Positions 24,530-32,747 of a DNA stretch of 64,000 bases are shown in pieces (position 1 is the stretch's first letter; each line of letters starts with the position of its first letter). The DNA is from Hyphomicrobiaceae bacterium (GTDB lineage: Bacteria > Pseudomonadota > Alphaproteobacteria > Rhizobiales > Aestuariivirgaceae): positions 1-64,000 of the forward strand of contig OMIC01000002.1 of the NCBI GenBank assembly GCA_900298995.1, in the 5' to 3' direction. Under the pieces are notes generated by a model. It was not told the origin of the DNA. It saw only the letters and a program-made list of their open reading frames with translations, and did no database searches. A program made the translations under genes and the position numbers.

Positions 24530-26898
24530 CGCAGCTGCCGGACAGCGGCGCCGTGCGGAGTAGCGTACTGACCAGTTTCCGCGCGAAGTTTGTCTTTCTG
24601 ATCGGCACTGCGGTTCTGCTCTCCCTGCTGTTGAGCGGCGGCGTGGCACTGTGGAATGTCCACAAGCTGTCGCGTGACGCCTCGGCCGAAATTGAAAGCG
24701 GTCTGTCAAAGACGACGGAGGAGTATCTCACCCGCTACATCGACATGACCGCACAGCGCGCCGACATGATGTTTGCGCGCACCTTCGACCAGGTGACGAT
24801 GCTGGCGCAACTGACCCAGGGCCTCATCGACGATCCCAAACTCGACAGGGACCTCGGCGAATTCCTTGCACGCTATCCCGCATTCCAGGACAGCATGAGC
24901 TACAACGCCGAGAAGCACTGGATGCAGAACAAGGCTGGCGAGCCATCGGTGATCAGTGTGTGGGGTTATTTGCTCGACAGCGCCGGTGCCATGCGCGCCG
25001 ATGTGGCCGAGGCAGTCCGGGAAACGGGTTTCTTCGACCTTGTTGTGCCGGCGTTGATGGGGACAGGCCAGAACAAGCTGCAGATGTATTACGTGGGGCC
25101 GAAATCCGTTCCCATCATGCGCACGATGCCCTACTCCGACCAGGCCCAGACCTTCGACAAGCTCTATCCCGGACACAATGAGAGCAATTTCTGGGACTTC
25201 TTCTTTCCGGGAGTCTATGAGGCGTGGCAAGGCTGGGTGAAAAACCCCGGCATCCGGCCCGCCGATAGCGACATCACCATCGCCGCCCCCTACATCGACG
25301 CCATAACCGGTAAGCTGATCGTCAGCTATTTCCACCCGCTATACACCAAATCACGCGACGATGTTGCGGGTATGGTGGCGGTCGACATCACGCTCGAACA
25401 ACTCACTGAACTGGTGCAGGGCGTGAAGATCGCCGATACCGGCTTTGCATTTCTAGCGCAGCAGAACGGTAACGTCCTCACAGTGAACACCACTGGTGAA
25501 GCGCTCCTCGGCGTTGCCCAGGAAAGTGCCACTGGTGCCGGCGTCACGGGAATCAACCGGAGCCTGTCCAAGAGTCGTTTCAAGGATATCGCGGCGCTCA
25601 GGATGCCCGGAGCGAACGAGACCTCCATCATCCATGTCACTGTCGAGAAGGACGGCATGCCCGAGGGCCTGCTGGTGGCCATGCATCCGCTGCCCGTGAT
25701 GAATCTGTGGCAACCCAACACTGGCATCGTACCGGAACGGCTGATGCTGGGCTTCGTGGTGCCCGATCGCGAGATCTATGAACCACTCTATGCTGCTCAG
25801 GAAGAGATCGACAACGCCACGAACCGCATCGTCAAGGGAATCCTCATTTCGGTCGTTGGCTTCCTCATCGCCGTTCTGGCGGCGTCGGTCCTGCTCTCAC
25901 GTCGCTTCACTGCCGGTCTCGAAGCCCTTGCGGATGCAGCCGGGCGATTGAAGCGGTCCGACTACAACATTCAGGTTCCCGTGCGTGGCCGTGATGAAGT
26001 AGCCCAGGTGACCGCGGCATTCAATCAGATGGCGCTGGACATTCGCGGCCATACCGCAACGCTTGAGCAGCGGGTGGCGGACCGGACCCGTGAGCTCGCG
26101 TCGGCAAATGATGAGATTCAGAGTCTCTACGAAAAGCTCCGGGATGAAAACGTCCGGATGGGCGCAGAACTCGATGTTGCCCGCAGGATTCAGATGATGG
26201 TGCTGCCAAACGCCACAGATCTCAACGGAATTCCCGATCTCGAGATTGCCAGCTACGTGGAACCGGCCGACGAGGTGGGTGGCGACTATTATGACGTGCT
26301 CTATGCACCGGGCTCCGCAAAAATCGGCATCGGCGATGTCACGGGGCACGGCATTGAGAGCGGTGTGCTCATGATCATGGTGCAGTCCGTAGGTCGCGCG
26401 CTTTATGAGCGTGGCGTCGATGATCCCTGCGCCTTCCTCGAAGTCCTGAACACGGCCATCTACAAGAACGTCGAGCGCACCAGGACCGGCAAGCATCTCT
26501 CCCTCGCTTTTGTCGACTACAGTGAGGACCGACTGACCATTTCCGGACAGCACGAGGAAGCCATCGTGATCCGGAAGGATGGCACGGCGGAACGCATCGA
26601 CACTATCGACCTTGGCTTCCCGATCGGTCTCGAAGCGAACATCCAGGACTTCCTGTCATCCATCGTGCTACCTTTCTCCGAAGGCGACATGCTCCTGCTC
26701 TACACCGACGGCATCACCGAGGCGGAGAGCGAGGATGGAACGCTTTACGGCATCGAGCGGCTGATCGACTCGGCGCAACGCGTCCATCAGCGGAGCGCCG
26801 AAGAAGTGAAGACAGCCATCATCGCTGCACTCAGGGCGCATATCGGAAAACAGAAGGTCCACGACGACATCACGCTTGTCGTCGTCAAGCACAGGTGA
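24526..26898 (+). CDS. Membrane receptor phosphatase: Cache-HAMP-PP2C (SiaA-like)
   Basis: A 790-aa bitopic sensor. Transmembrane segment 1 (about 22-42) is followed by a large periplasmic dCache-type sensing region (about 45-430), segment 2 (about 437-457), a HAMP domain (to about 515), a coiled coil (about 520-548) and a PP2C/SpoIIE phosphatase domain (about 560-788). Metal-site motifs are VGGDYYDV, IGDVTGHG, YTDGITEAE and HDDITLVVV. It resembles SiaA of Pseudomonas, which dephosphorylates a partner regulator after periplasmic signal sensing. It overlaps the methyltransferase fusion by four bases, and the intact kinase-like gene follows after three bases, so it probably serves the STAS proteins on both sides. 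Confidence 0.9.
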   Translation: MTQLPDSGAVRSSVLTSFRAKFVFLIGTAVLLSLLLSGGVALWNVHKLSRDASAEIESGLSKTTEEYLTRYIDMTAQRADMMFARTFDQVTMLAQLTQGLIDDPKLDRDLGEFLARYPAFQDSMSYNAEKHWMQNKAGEPSVISVWGYLLDSAGAMRADVAEAVRETGFFDLVVPALMGTGQNKLQMYYVGPKSVPIMRTMPYSDQAQTFDKLYPGHNESNFWDFFFPGVYEAWQGWVKNPGIRPADSDITIAAPYIDAITGKLIVSYFHPLYTKSRDDVAGMVAVDITLEQLTELVQGVKIADTGFAFLAQQNGNVLTVNTTGEALLGVAQESATGAGVTGINRSLSKSRFKDIAALRMPGANETSIIHVTVEKDGMPEGLLVAMHPLPVMNLWQPNTGIVPERLMLGFVVPDREIYEPLYAAQEEIDNATNRIVKGILISVVGFLIAVLAASVLLSRRFTAGLEALADAAGRLKRSDYNIQVPVRGRDEVAQVTAAFNQMALDIRGHTATLEQRVADRTRELASANDEIQSLYEKLRDENVRMGAELDVARRIQMMVLPNATDLNGIPDLEIASYVEPADEVGGDYYDVLYAPGSAKIGIGDVTGHGIESGVLMIMVQSVGRALYERGVDDPCAFLEVLNTAIYKNVERTRTGKHLSLAFVDYSEDRLTISGQHEEAIVIRKDGTAERIDTIDLGFPIGLEANIQDFLSSIVLPFSEGDMLLLYTDGITEAESEDGTLYGIERLIDSAQRVHQRSAEEVKTAIIAALRAHIGKQKVHDDITLVVVKHR

Positions 26899-26901
26899 TC
26901 C

Positions 26902-27447
26902 ATGGCCCTTGATTTTGGAGAGACCACTCACCGCAACACGCCCTCAGCCTTTTCGGTCAACATCATCCTGGCCGAGGGACCGCTCGCGGTGAGCTGGCAG
27001 CATGCGAGCGCCACTTGCGAGTTTCTTGGCGATCTCTTCGCCCATCATCACGCACAGGGTGGTGCGGACTATAATGAAGCGCGACACGCCATCATCTATC
27101 TCGTCAACGAACTGCTCGAGAACGCCATCAAGTTCCGCAACCCTGGCGACATCATGCTGCTGTGCTCTCTGGAGGATGGCAATCTTGAACTGGCAGTCTG
27201 CAATTCAACGGCACCCGCTGTTGCGGAGAAGTTCCAGTCCCTGCTCTCCGAAATCACCTCGCGGGATCCCGGTGAACTGCTGATCGAACGCATTGAGGCA
27301 AATGCCGCCGACGAGACCTCCTCGGCCTCCGGCCTTGGTCTTCTGACACTGATGAACGACTATGGCGCGCGGCTTGGCTGGACCTTCGAGCAGAACGACG
27401 GCGGCGCGATTGTACTCCGCACCTATGCTTCTCTTACTCTCAACTGA
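26902..27447 (+). CDS. slr1658-type ATP-binding regulator (intact)
   Basis: A 181-aa protein with a HATPase-like core: NELLEN (about 69-74) keeps the Mg-binding Asn and SGLGLLTLMNDYG (about 143-155) keeps the G box. It is probably the kinase or binding partner for the STAS protein encoded 20 bases downstream. The degenerate paralogue at 22872-23363 has lost both motifs. It starts three bases after the phosphatase stop codon. Confidence 0.8.
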   Translation: MALDFGETTHRNTPSAFSVNIILAEGPLAVSWQHASATCEFLGDLFAHHHAQGGADYNEARHAIIYLVNELLENAIKFRNPGDIMLLCSLEDGNLELAVCNSTAPAVAEKFQSLLSEITSRDPGELLIERIEANAADETSSASGLGLLTLMNDYGARLGWTFEQNDGGAIVLRTYASLTLN

Positions 27448-27467
27448 ATATCAAAGGTTTGCATCCG

Positions 27468-27806
27468 ATGGAAATCAAGACAGCCGAGTATAATGTCTGG
27501 ACCGAAGGCTCCACCATTCACTACGAGGGTACGCTTCGCTTGTCCGGAACAGACGCCTATCAGCCCATTCTTGACCTGATGCAGCAGGTGCTTGTCGAAA
27601 AGCCGCAAAATGTGGTGCTTGATCTGACGCAGCTCGAGTTTCTCAACAGCTCAGGCATCAATCTGCTCGCCAAGTTCACCATCGAACTCCGCAAGCATCC
27701 CGATGTTGCCATGAAGGTCCTGGGCTCCACGCGCATTCCATGGCAGTCCAAGTCCCTTCCGAACCTTCAGAAGTTGCACAAGGGCGTCGAGCTGCTGATT
27801 ACCTGA
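27468..27806 (+). CDS. slr1659-type STAS protein (intact)
   Basis: A 112-aa single STAS domain with LDLTQLEFLNSSGINLLAKF split across about 51-70; Ser61 or Ser62 in LNSSG is the expected phosphorylation site. It is the likely substrate of the adjacent phosphatase and ATP-binding protein. The ATG at 27468 is preceded by AAAGG at ten bases; a TTG three codons earlier is possible. Last gene of the operon. Confidence 0.83.
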   Translation: MEIKTAEYNVWTEGSTIHYEGTLRLSGTDAYQPILDLMQQVLVEKPQNVVLDLTQLEFLNSSGINLLAKFTIELRKHPDVAMKVLGSTRIPWQSKSLPNLQKLHKGVELLIT

Positions 27807-28134
27807 GCACCTCCCCGATTACCTTCAGGACTCAGATTGCAGCCACACGCCCTGAAGGTCCCGGCGCCGGAGGCTTGTGGCCCTGTCGACCAGGTGGTGC
27901 AACAGCCAGCTTGCCATTCACGCCTCACTGTCTGCTTCACCCGGCGGAGAACAACGGACGGCAAAAGCATGAGCGCCGAAAGATGAGGCGAGGCCGGAGC
28001 ACACGACCTCTGACGCTGCGCCGTCCCTCAAGTGTCGAAAAGCTGGTGACGTCTGAGCCGGTATACCCGGACCGCGTGAGCCCGAAGCCAAGGCCTGACA
28101 GGTTCAATTCCGAACCGGGCCAGTTGCATGTCAT
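27807..28134. other. 328-bp gene-free stretch with one inverted repeat
   Basis: This space separates the end of the switch operon from the convergent bciA gene. The only clear structure is the inverted repeat at 27821-27859. I see no convincing coding frame with a binding site on either strand, and a tRNA-like GGTTCAATTCC near 28100 does not fold into a T arm. Confidence 0.6.
27821..27859 (+). repeat. Inverted repeat, 9-bp perfect arms, after the switch operon
   Basis: ACCTTCAGG (27821-27829) and CCTGAAGGT (27851-27859) are exact reverse complements around a 21-base loop. There is no U tract after it, so it is not a standard intrinsic terminator; it may protect the 3' end of the operon transcript. 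Confidence 0.5.
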
Positions 28135-29139
28135 TCAGAACACCCGATGGGCGCCACGGTCGGGCTCGGCTTCGCCGGCCGCGAGGCGGGAGTAGAAGTC
28201 CTGCAACGTCTCGCTGCCGAAGGAGGGCGTGGCTCCCGCGTCATAGCCACCAGCGGCCTCATCCCAGACAAGCATTGATTCAGTCGCATAATAGCGGCCG
28301 ATACGCGCCAGTTCGGCCTTCTCCCGCAGGCGGGGCGACACGGTACCAGCCCAGTCCAGCAGACGGACGATCACATCGAGCATCGCGACCGGTACCCGGC
28401 GCAGTCGTGGTGGCTGGTCGAGTGCGGTAAACAAGGCTTCTGCCTGCTGCAGCGGCGTCATTGCAGGACCGGGTCCACCCACCGGAAGCACTTTGTTGTG
28501 GAGCTGCTTGTCTGTAATGCAGAGCGCGAGGAAGCGGCCAACATCCTGATCGCTGATTGGCTTGGTGGCCGTCAGCTGTCCATCGCCAAAAACGAGAAAG
28601 GGCTTTCCCTGCCGCAGCCTTCCGATCTGCCCTGAAAGCGACTTGAAATAGGCAGTCGGCCGCACGATGGAATAGACGAGGCCCGAGGCCATCAACTCCC
28701 GCTCGAAAGCGAGCTTCGCATGCTGAAACGCCAGGCGAGGCTTCTGCACGCAGATCGCGGACAAGAGCACGATGTGGCCGATGCCGCATTCGCGGGCTGC
28801 CGCCATCGCCTCGACATGCGCCTGATGATCCACCGCCCAGGCGTCCCGTGGTACCCCGCTGCGCGACGCAAGGCAGGACACAAGCACGCTGAACCGCTCG
28901 CCACGCAATCCGTCACGGCGCAGCGAGACCGGATCGACGGCATTGCCGATGCGGAGGTTCAGTGCAGGATGTCCGGAGACTGCACGAAGATGTCCCTCGG
29001 AGCCAGGCCTGACGAGACAGACCACCTCATGACCAGCCGCCAGCAGGGCGGCAACCGTGGCCTGACCAATCGTACCCGTGGCACCCAGGACAAAAACCCG
29101 GTGCGGGCCCCTCGCACCCTGCACCGCTTGCTCAGCCAT
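28135..29139 (-). CDS. bciA: 3,8-divinyl (proto)chlorophyllide 8-vinyl reductase, BciA type
   Basis: A 334-aa NADPH-dependent reductase of the atypical SDR class that reduces the C8 vinyl group of divinyl chlorophyllides in bacteriochlorophyll synthesis. The N-terminal nucleotide motif is VLGATGTIGQAT. Segments strongly recalled from purple-bacterial BciA include VSCLASRSGVP, VDHQAHVEAM, LLSAICVQKP, IVRPTAYFKSLSG and FLVFGDGQLTA. The ATG at 29139 has GGGAGAG upstream; an alternative start seven codons earlier lacks it. No other photosynthesis gene is in the window, so the gene stands apart from any photosynthesis cluster. Its presence implies a bacteriochlorophyll-making host. Confidence 0.9.
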   Translation of the reverse strand: MAEQAVQGARGPHRVFVLGATGTIGQATVAALLAAGHEVVCLVRPGSEGHLRAVSGHPALNLRIGNAVDPVSLRRDGLRGERFSVLVSCLASRSGVPRDAWAVDHQAHVEAMAAARECGIGHIVLLSAICVQKPRLAFQHAKLAFERELMASGLVYSIVRPTAYFKSLSGQIGRLRQGKPFLVFGDGQLTATKPISDQDVGRFLALCITDKQLHNKVLPVGGPGPAMTPLQQAEALFTALDQPPRLRRVPVAMLDVIVRLLDWAGTVSPRLREKAELARIGRYYATESMLVWDEAAGGYDAGATPSFGSETLQDFYSRLAAGEAEPDRGAHRVF

Positions 29140-29234
29140 TTCGGCTCTCCCACGTGACACAGGCTGCGGACAATACTGGCTGTTTCAGCAGCCGCGGGCA
29201 AGAAGGCAAGGGAGAATCGGACGTCGTCCGGTGA

Positions 29235-29798
29235 TCAGGCGGCTTGCAGTTCTGAACTCGTGAGTTCGGGTTCCTGCTGCATGAGGCGGCATATCAGCCG
29301 GAGGTGCAGGTTGATCTCGTCGAGTTCATCAAGGCCGACAAGACCCTGATAATCGCCGTCATGATTGTCATGGCAGGCAGCCAATACGATGGCGAGCGAC
29401 TCTGCCGCATTTTCGGAGACGGATTTCCACGGCGATGGATTGGCCTCGATCGCCTGGAGGAAGCCATCCGCCCAGTCCGCGGCCATGAATCGCCCATCGG
29501 CCGCCTGAGGCAGGACTGCAGCCGGAAGCATGCGGTAGGCGCCGACGTTTCTGCGCACCTGTTCTTCACAGGCCAGCAGGTCGCTGAGCACGTTCCACTC
29601 CTCGTCATCGGAAGCAAAGACCGGTTGCTCACCGGACCAGACCCAGTCTGTCCAGTTTTCCTCCAGGATCGGGCCAGCCATGGCAAGCGCCGTGAGGAAA
29701 CCATGGATATCCGCAGGCGCCATCGTCCAGCGGGGCGCGCGTCCCGAGGCGACATAGGCCTTGAACCATTCAAGCTGCCGGGGGGTGTCATCTGACAT
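29235..29798 (-). CDS. UPF0149 (YecA/YgfB-like) family protein
   Basis: A 187-aa acidic, helical protein. The segment DIHGFLTALAMAGPIL near residues 30-45 and the later WADGFLQAIE match the UPF0149 family (IHGFLTAL and WxxGFL marks). The family has no settled biochemical role; some members carry a C-terminal SEC-C zinc motif, which this one lacks. The start is taken at 29798 (GGAAC upstream); an ATG six codons earlier at 29816 is also possible. Confidence 0.75.
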   Translation of the reverse strand: MSDDTPRQLEWFKAYVASGRAPRWTMAPADIHGFLTALAMAGPILEENWTDWVWSGEQPVFASDDEEWNVLSDLLACEEQVRRNVGAYRMLPAAVLPQAADGRFMAADWADGFLQAIEANPSPWKSVSENAAESLAIVLAACHDNHDGDYQGLVGLDELDEINLHLRLICRLMQQEPELTSSELQAA

Positions 29799-29906
29799 GG
29801 CGCGGTTCCAATTCATCGGGCGGATGCCAAACGATTGCGCGACATGGTTAAGATTTTCTTACCCGCCAGACGACGCGACAAGATCCCTGCGGATTCAGCC
29901 GGGCGT

Positions 29907-31010
29907 TCAGGCAGACCCGCTGGCACGGGGCCCGGCGCCCGTGGCGCTGCCGCGCCAAGCCGCGAGGATCTCATAAGCCACGGCCAGAAGCGTAGGTCCG
30001 ATGAACAGCCCGAGGAAGCCAAACGAGATGAAGCCACCAAATACGCCGAGAATGACCAGCATCATGGGAAGTCGCATCCGTGCCCCGATCAGCAGCGGCT
30101 TGAGGAATGTCTCGAGATAGGTGACGAACAGGCCCCAGACGACGACGAACCAGAAGGCCGGATCCATCCCGGAGTTGGAGTAGACGTACCAGGCCGCACC
30201 TGCCCACACGACATTGACGAGAAAGCTTCCGAACTGGCTGATGGCGAGAATCAGCGTGACGAAACCCAGTGTGCCGGAGGCAGGCACACCAGCGACGAGC
30301 AGGCCGAAGGACATCAGCAGGCCCTGAATGGTCGCCGTGCCGACGATGCCATAGAACACGCCGCGCACCGCGCCGGCGGCAACATCGGTGAGCCCTCCGA
30401 GCCAGCTTCCGCCGAGCCGGACGAGTATGTCGGTCAGGACCCCCACCACGGCTTCGCCGCGCGCCCACAGGCTAGTGGCGATGATCAGGGCGATGAGGAG
30501 ATGCAGGGCGCTGCTCGCGAGGCCAACTGCGGCATCAATGAAGAACGCCCGTGCCGGATGCGCATAGGACATCAGCATGGCATGCGAGTCAGGCGAATTG
30601 CCCGTCAACCCCTGCCATGCCGTTGCTATGCTGTCGCCAATCAGCGGCAGTGCAGTGATCCAGCCCGGCAGCTGCGGGCGGGTGGCGACCCAGGCCTCAC
30701 CTCTCGCAGCGAGCTGGCGCAACTCCAGCTCGAGGCCGGGAGCGGCGACCATGACAGGCACCAGCACGAACAGCAGAAGTGCGAGGAGCATCACCGCGGC
30801 GGCCGCAGCCGGCGGCAACCCGCGGTTCACCAGCCATTCCCGGACAGGCCAGGCTGCGATGGCGAGAATACCGCCGAACACGATGCCCAGCAGAAACGGC
30901 CGCAGCACAAGATAGACGCCTGCCAGAAACAGGCTGAAGAGCAAAAGGATTGCGAACTTCTCGACCAGGGCTTGCGTGCCCGGTCCGCCACCCGCGCTAT
31001 CCTGTGTCAT
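29907..31010 (-). CDS. AI-2E family transporter (PerM/TqsA-like)
   Basis: A 367-aa membrane protein with about eight hydrophobic segments, among them a long N-terminal pair (about 15-70) and the C-terminal block GVFGGFISFGFLGLFIGPTLLAVAYEIL split over two helices, the signature of the AI-2 exporter-like superfamily. Substrates vary (AI-2, Na+ exchange, others), so none is assigned. The ATG at 31010 is preceded by AAGGGGG. It stands alone. Confidence 0.85.
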   Translation of the reverse strand: MTQDSAGGGPGTQALVEKFAILLLFSLFLAGVYLVLRPFLLGIVFGGILAIAAWPVREWLVNRGLPPAAAAAVMLLALLLFVLVPVMVAAPGLELELRQLAARGEAWVATRPQLPGWITALPLIGDSIATAWQGLTGNSPDSHAMLMSYAHPARAFFIDAAVGLASSALHLLIALIIATSLWARGEAVVGVLTDILVRLGGSWLGGLTDVAAGAVRGVFYGIVGTATIQGLLMSFGLLVAGVPASGTLGFVTLILAISQFGSFLVNVVWAGAAWYVYSNSGMDPAFWFVVVWGLFVTYLETFLKPLLIGARMRLPMMLVILGVFGGFISFGFLGLFIGPTLLAVAYEILAAWRGSATGAGPRASGSA

Positions 31011-31094
31011 GGCACCCAATCCCCCTTGATGCGCCATGTCTTAGGACATGGCCAGCCAAAGGGGAAACCGGTTTTCCGTGCCGGATCGGGCGTC

Positions 31095-31487
31095 TTACCT
31101 GGAGGCGCTCTTGGCGTCCTTGCGGGTTCCCAGCGCTGTCTCGACGGCCTGGAGCCGCGATGTCACATCTTCCCAGCCGCGGCCCTTCGATTCTTCCACC
31201 ATAAAGCCCACGAGGCTCTTGAAGAGCGACAGCATTGACGCATCGGGCACAGTGCCCAGACCATCCTTGTCTTTCATGATCGTGCTTCCCGGATTCCCCT
31301 TGCGGGACCGCGTCTGCGTCCCTCCAGTGGAGACTCCTACAGGCTCCGGAAACGGCACGACACGAGTAGAAATACCGAATTCATTTGGAAATGAGCCATC
31401 TTTCGACAGAGAAGATGCGTCCTCGGAGGTCTCTTTCACGCTTGAGTTGAGCTCCTGCCGATCGATCTTGTGATTGAGGCTAGTCAT
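31095..31487 (-). CDS. Hypothetical protein, Ser/Thr-rich N-terminus
   Basis: I do not recognise this 130-aa protein. The first 70 residues are polar, rich in Ser, Thr, Glu and Lys and probably disordered. The C-terminal 55 residues (about 75-130) look helical, with SMLSLFKSLVGFMVEESKG as an amphipathic stretch. There is no signal peptide. AAGGAG lies six bases before the ATG at 31487, which supports real translation. Confidence 0.6.
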   Translation of the reverse strand: MTSLNHKIDRQELNSSVKETSEDASSLSKDGSFPNEFGISTRVVPFPEPVGVSTGGTQTRSRKGNPGSTIMKDKDGLGTVPDASMLSLFKSLVGFMVEESKGRGWEDVTSRLQAVETALGTRKDAKSASR

Positions 31488-31595
31488 GTTGCTCTCCTTT
31501 GGTCCACCAGCTTCGTGCTTTCGCTTCCCCCCTTTTGGCGCACAGCAACTGACAGCTTGCTGATAGGATCCCCCTCTTCAACACCTCAAATGAAA

Positions 31596-31618
31596 ACGGC
31601 CCCGAAAAAAGGGGCCGT
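31596..31618 (-). terminator. Intrinsic terminator after the OmpA-like gene
   Basis: ACGGCCCC and GGGGCCGT form a perfect 8-bp GC-rich stem around a 7-base loop. On the minus strand it is followed by TTTTCATTTG, so it suits the OmpA-like gene that ends at 31663. Confidence 0.8.
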
Positions 31619-31662
31619 CCATCTGTCGTCTTCAACAATGACGTGTGGCGTCGACGCAAGAA

Positions 31663-32700
31663 CTACCTGTCGGTGCGCTCCAGTTCGACACGGCGGTTGA
31701 GGGCGCGGCCCTGCAGCGTCTTGTTCGATGCCACGGGATCGCTCGCACCCGCACCCGCCGTAACCAGCCGTGCCGGACTGATGCCACGCTTCACCAGCGC
31801 CTTCTTGAGCGATTCTGCACGCGCCAGCGAGAGCTTCTGATTGTAGCTGGCATCGCCGATCGAATCGGTATGGCCGGTGATGCGCAGGGTCCACAACGGA
31901 TTGTTCTTGAGGGTCACGGCCATGGCATCGATCAGCCGGTCGGATTCACTGCGGATCGAGGACTTGTCGAAATCGAAATGAATCCCATAGGTGCGGAACT
32001 TGCGCACCGTCGCCAGAGCCTGCTCCATCTCGCCGCGGAGCGGCGCGCCGGCAACAGCCCGCACCACGCGCTCGGTCCGCGGCACGTTCTCACCGCTGAA
32101 ATTGACGCTGTATTCGAGCAGCACGGGGTTGTTCTTGTTGTTGAGGAAGGTGAACGTACCAGTCGCTGACTTGGAACGGCCCTTGAACTTTCCGGACGCC
32201 GTGATTGCCGGAACCGTGACCACCTCATTTCCCAGCTGGACTTCGAATTTCGCATTGGCATCCAGCAGTTGGAATTCACCGTCAACCCGGTTGAGCGCGG
32301 CATCGTAAATGATCGAGGACGCGGCGCGTCCGGTCGTGCGCAACTGTTCAAGAACGGCGGCCGATGTGCCAAGCGTCGTCGTGTCCGGCATCACCAGAGG
32401 CATCTTGGAATTGTAGCCCAGAACCAGCGTGCGGGCCCCCGCCCGGTCAACGACATTGATGCGACGCACCGCCCGCATGCCACGCGAACTCGAGTAATTG
32501 ATGTCGAATGTCTCCGTGCCGACCTTGGCGAAGGTGATCCAGGATTCCGCGTCCGGCCCATAGGCATTGCCCCAGGCCGTCGTGATGACGCCGCCATCAT
32601 TGGGCATGAAAGGTCCAAGACCCTCCTGGGCGGATGCACCACTCCAGGACACGGCCAGAATTCCCGCTGCCACGAAGGCCGATCTCAAGAACATGCGCAT
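31663..32700 (-). CDS. OmpA-family outer-membrane/periplasmic protein
   Basis: A 345-aa exported protein. A signal peptide ending SGASA-Q (about residue 23-24) is followed by a domain of about 200 residues that I do not recognise, rich in beta strands. Residues about 225-345 form an OmpA-like peptidoglycan-binding domain with FDFDKSSIRSES, ITGHTDSIGDASYN, LSLARAESLKKAL and the closing NRRVEL. It should anchor the envelope by binding peptidoglycan. The ATG at 32700 has AAGGAG upstream; the frame extends 23 codons further without a site. Confidence 0.88.
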   Translation of the reverse strand: MRMFLRSAFVAAGILAVSWSGASAQEGLGPFMPNDGGVITTAWGNAYGPDAESWITFAKVGTETFDINYSSSRGMRAVRRINVVDRAGARTLVLGYNSKMPLVMPDTTTLGTSAAVLEQLRTTGRAASSIIYDAALNRVDGEFQLLDANAKFEVQLGNEVVTVPAITASGKFKGRSKSATGTFTFLNNKNNPVLLEYSVNFSGENVPRTERVVRAVAGAPLRGEMEQALATVRKFRTYGIHFDFDKSSIRSESDRLIDAMAVTLKNNPLWTLRITGHTDSIGDASYNQKLSLARAESLKKALVKRGISPARLVTAGAGASDPVASNKTLQGRALNRRVELERTDR

Positions 32701-32747
32701 CGTCTTTTCTCTCCTTGCGTTGCTGTTGCCTGCATTTTTTTGCGATC

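Noticed and set aside
28060-28130. tRNA-like B box (GGTTCAATTCC) in the gap after the switch operon
   Set aside because: The five bases on each side do not pair to make a T arm, and no acceptor or anticodon stem can be drawn.
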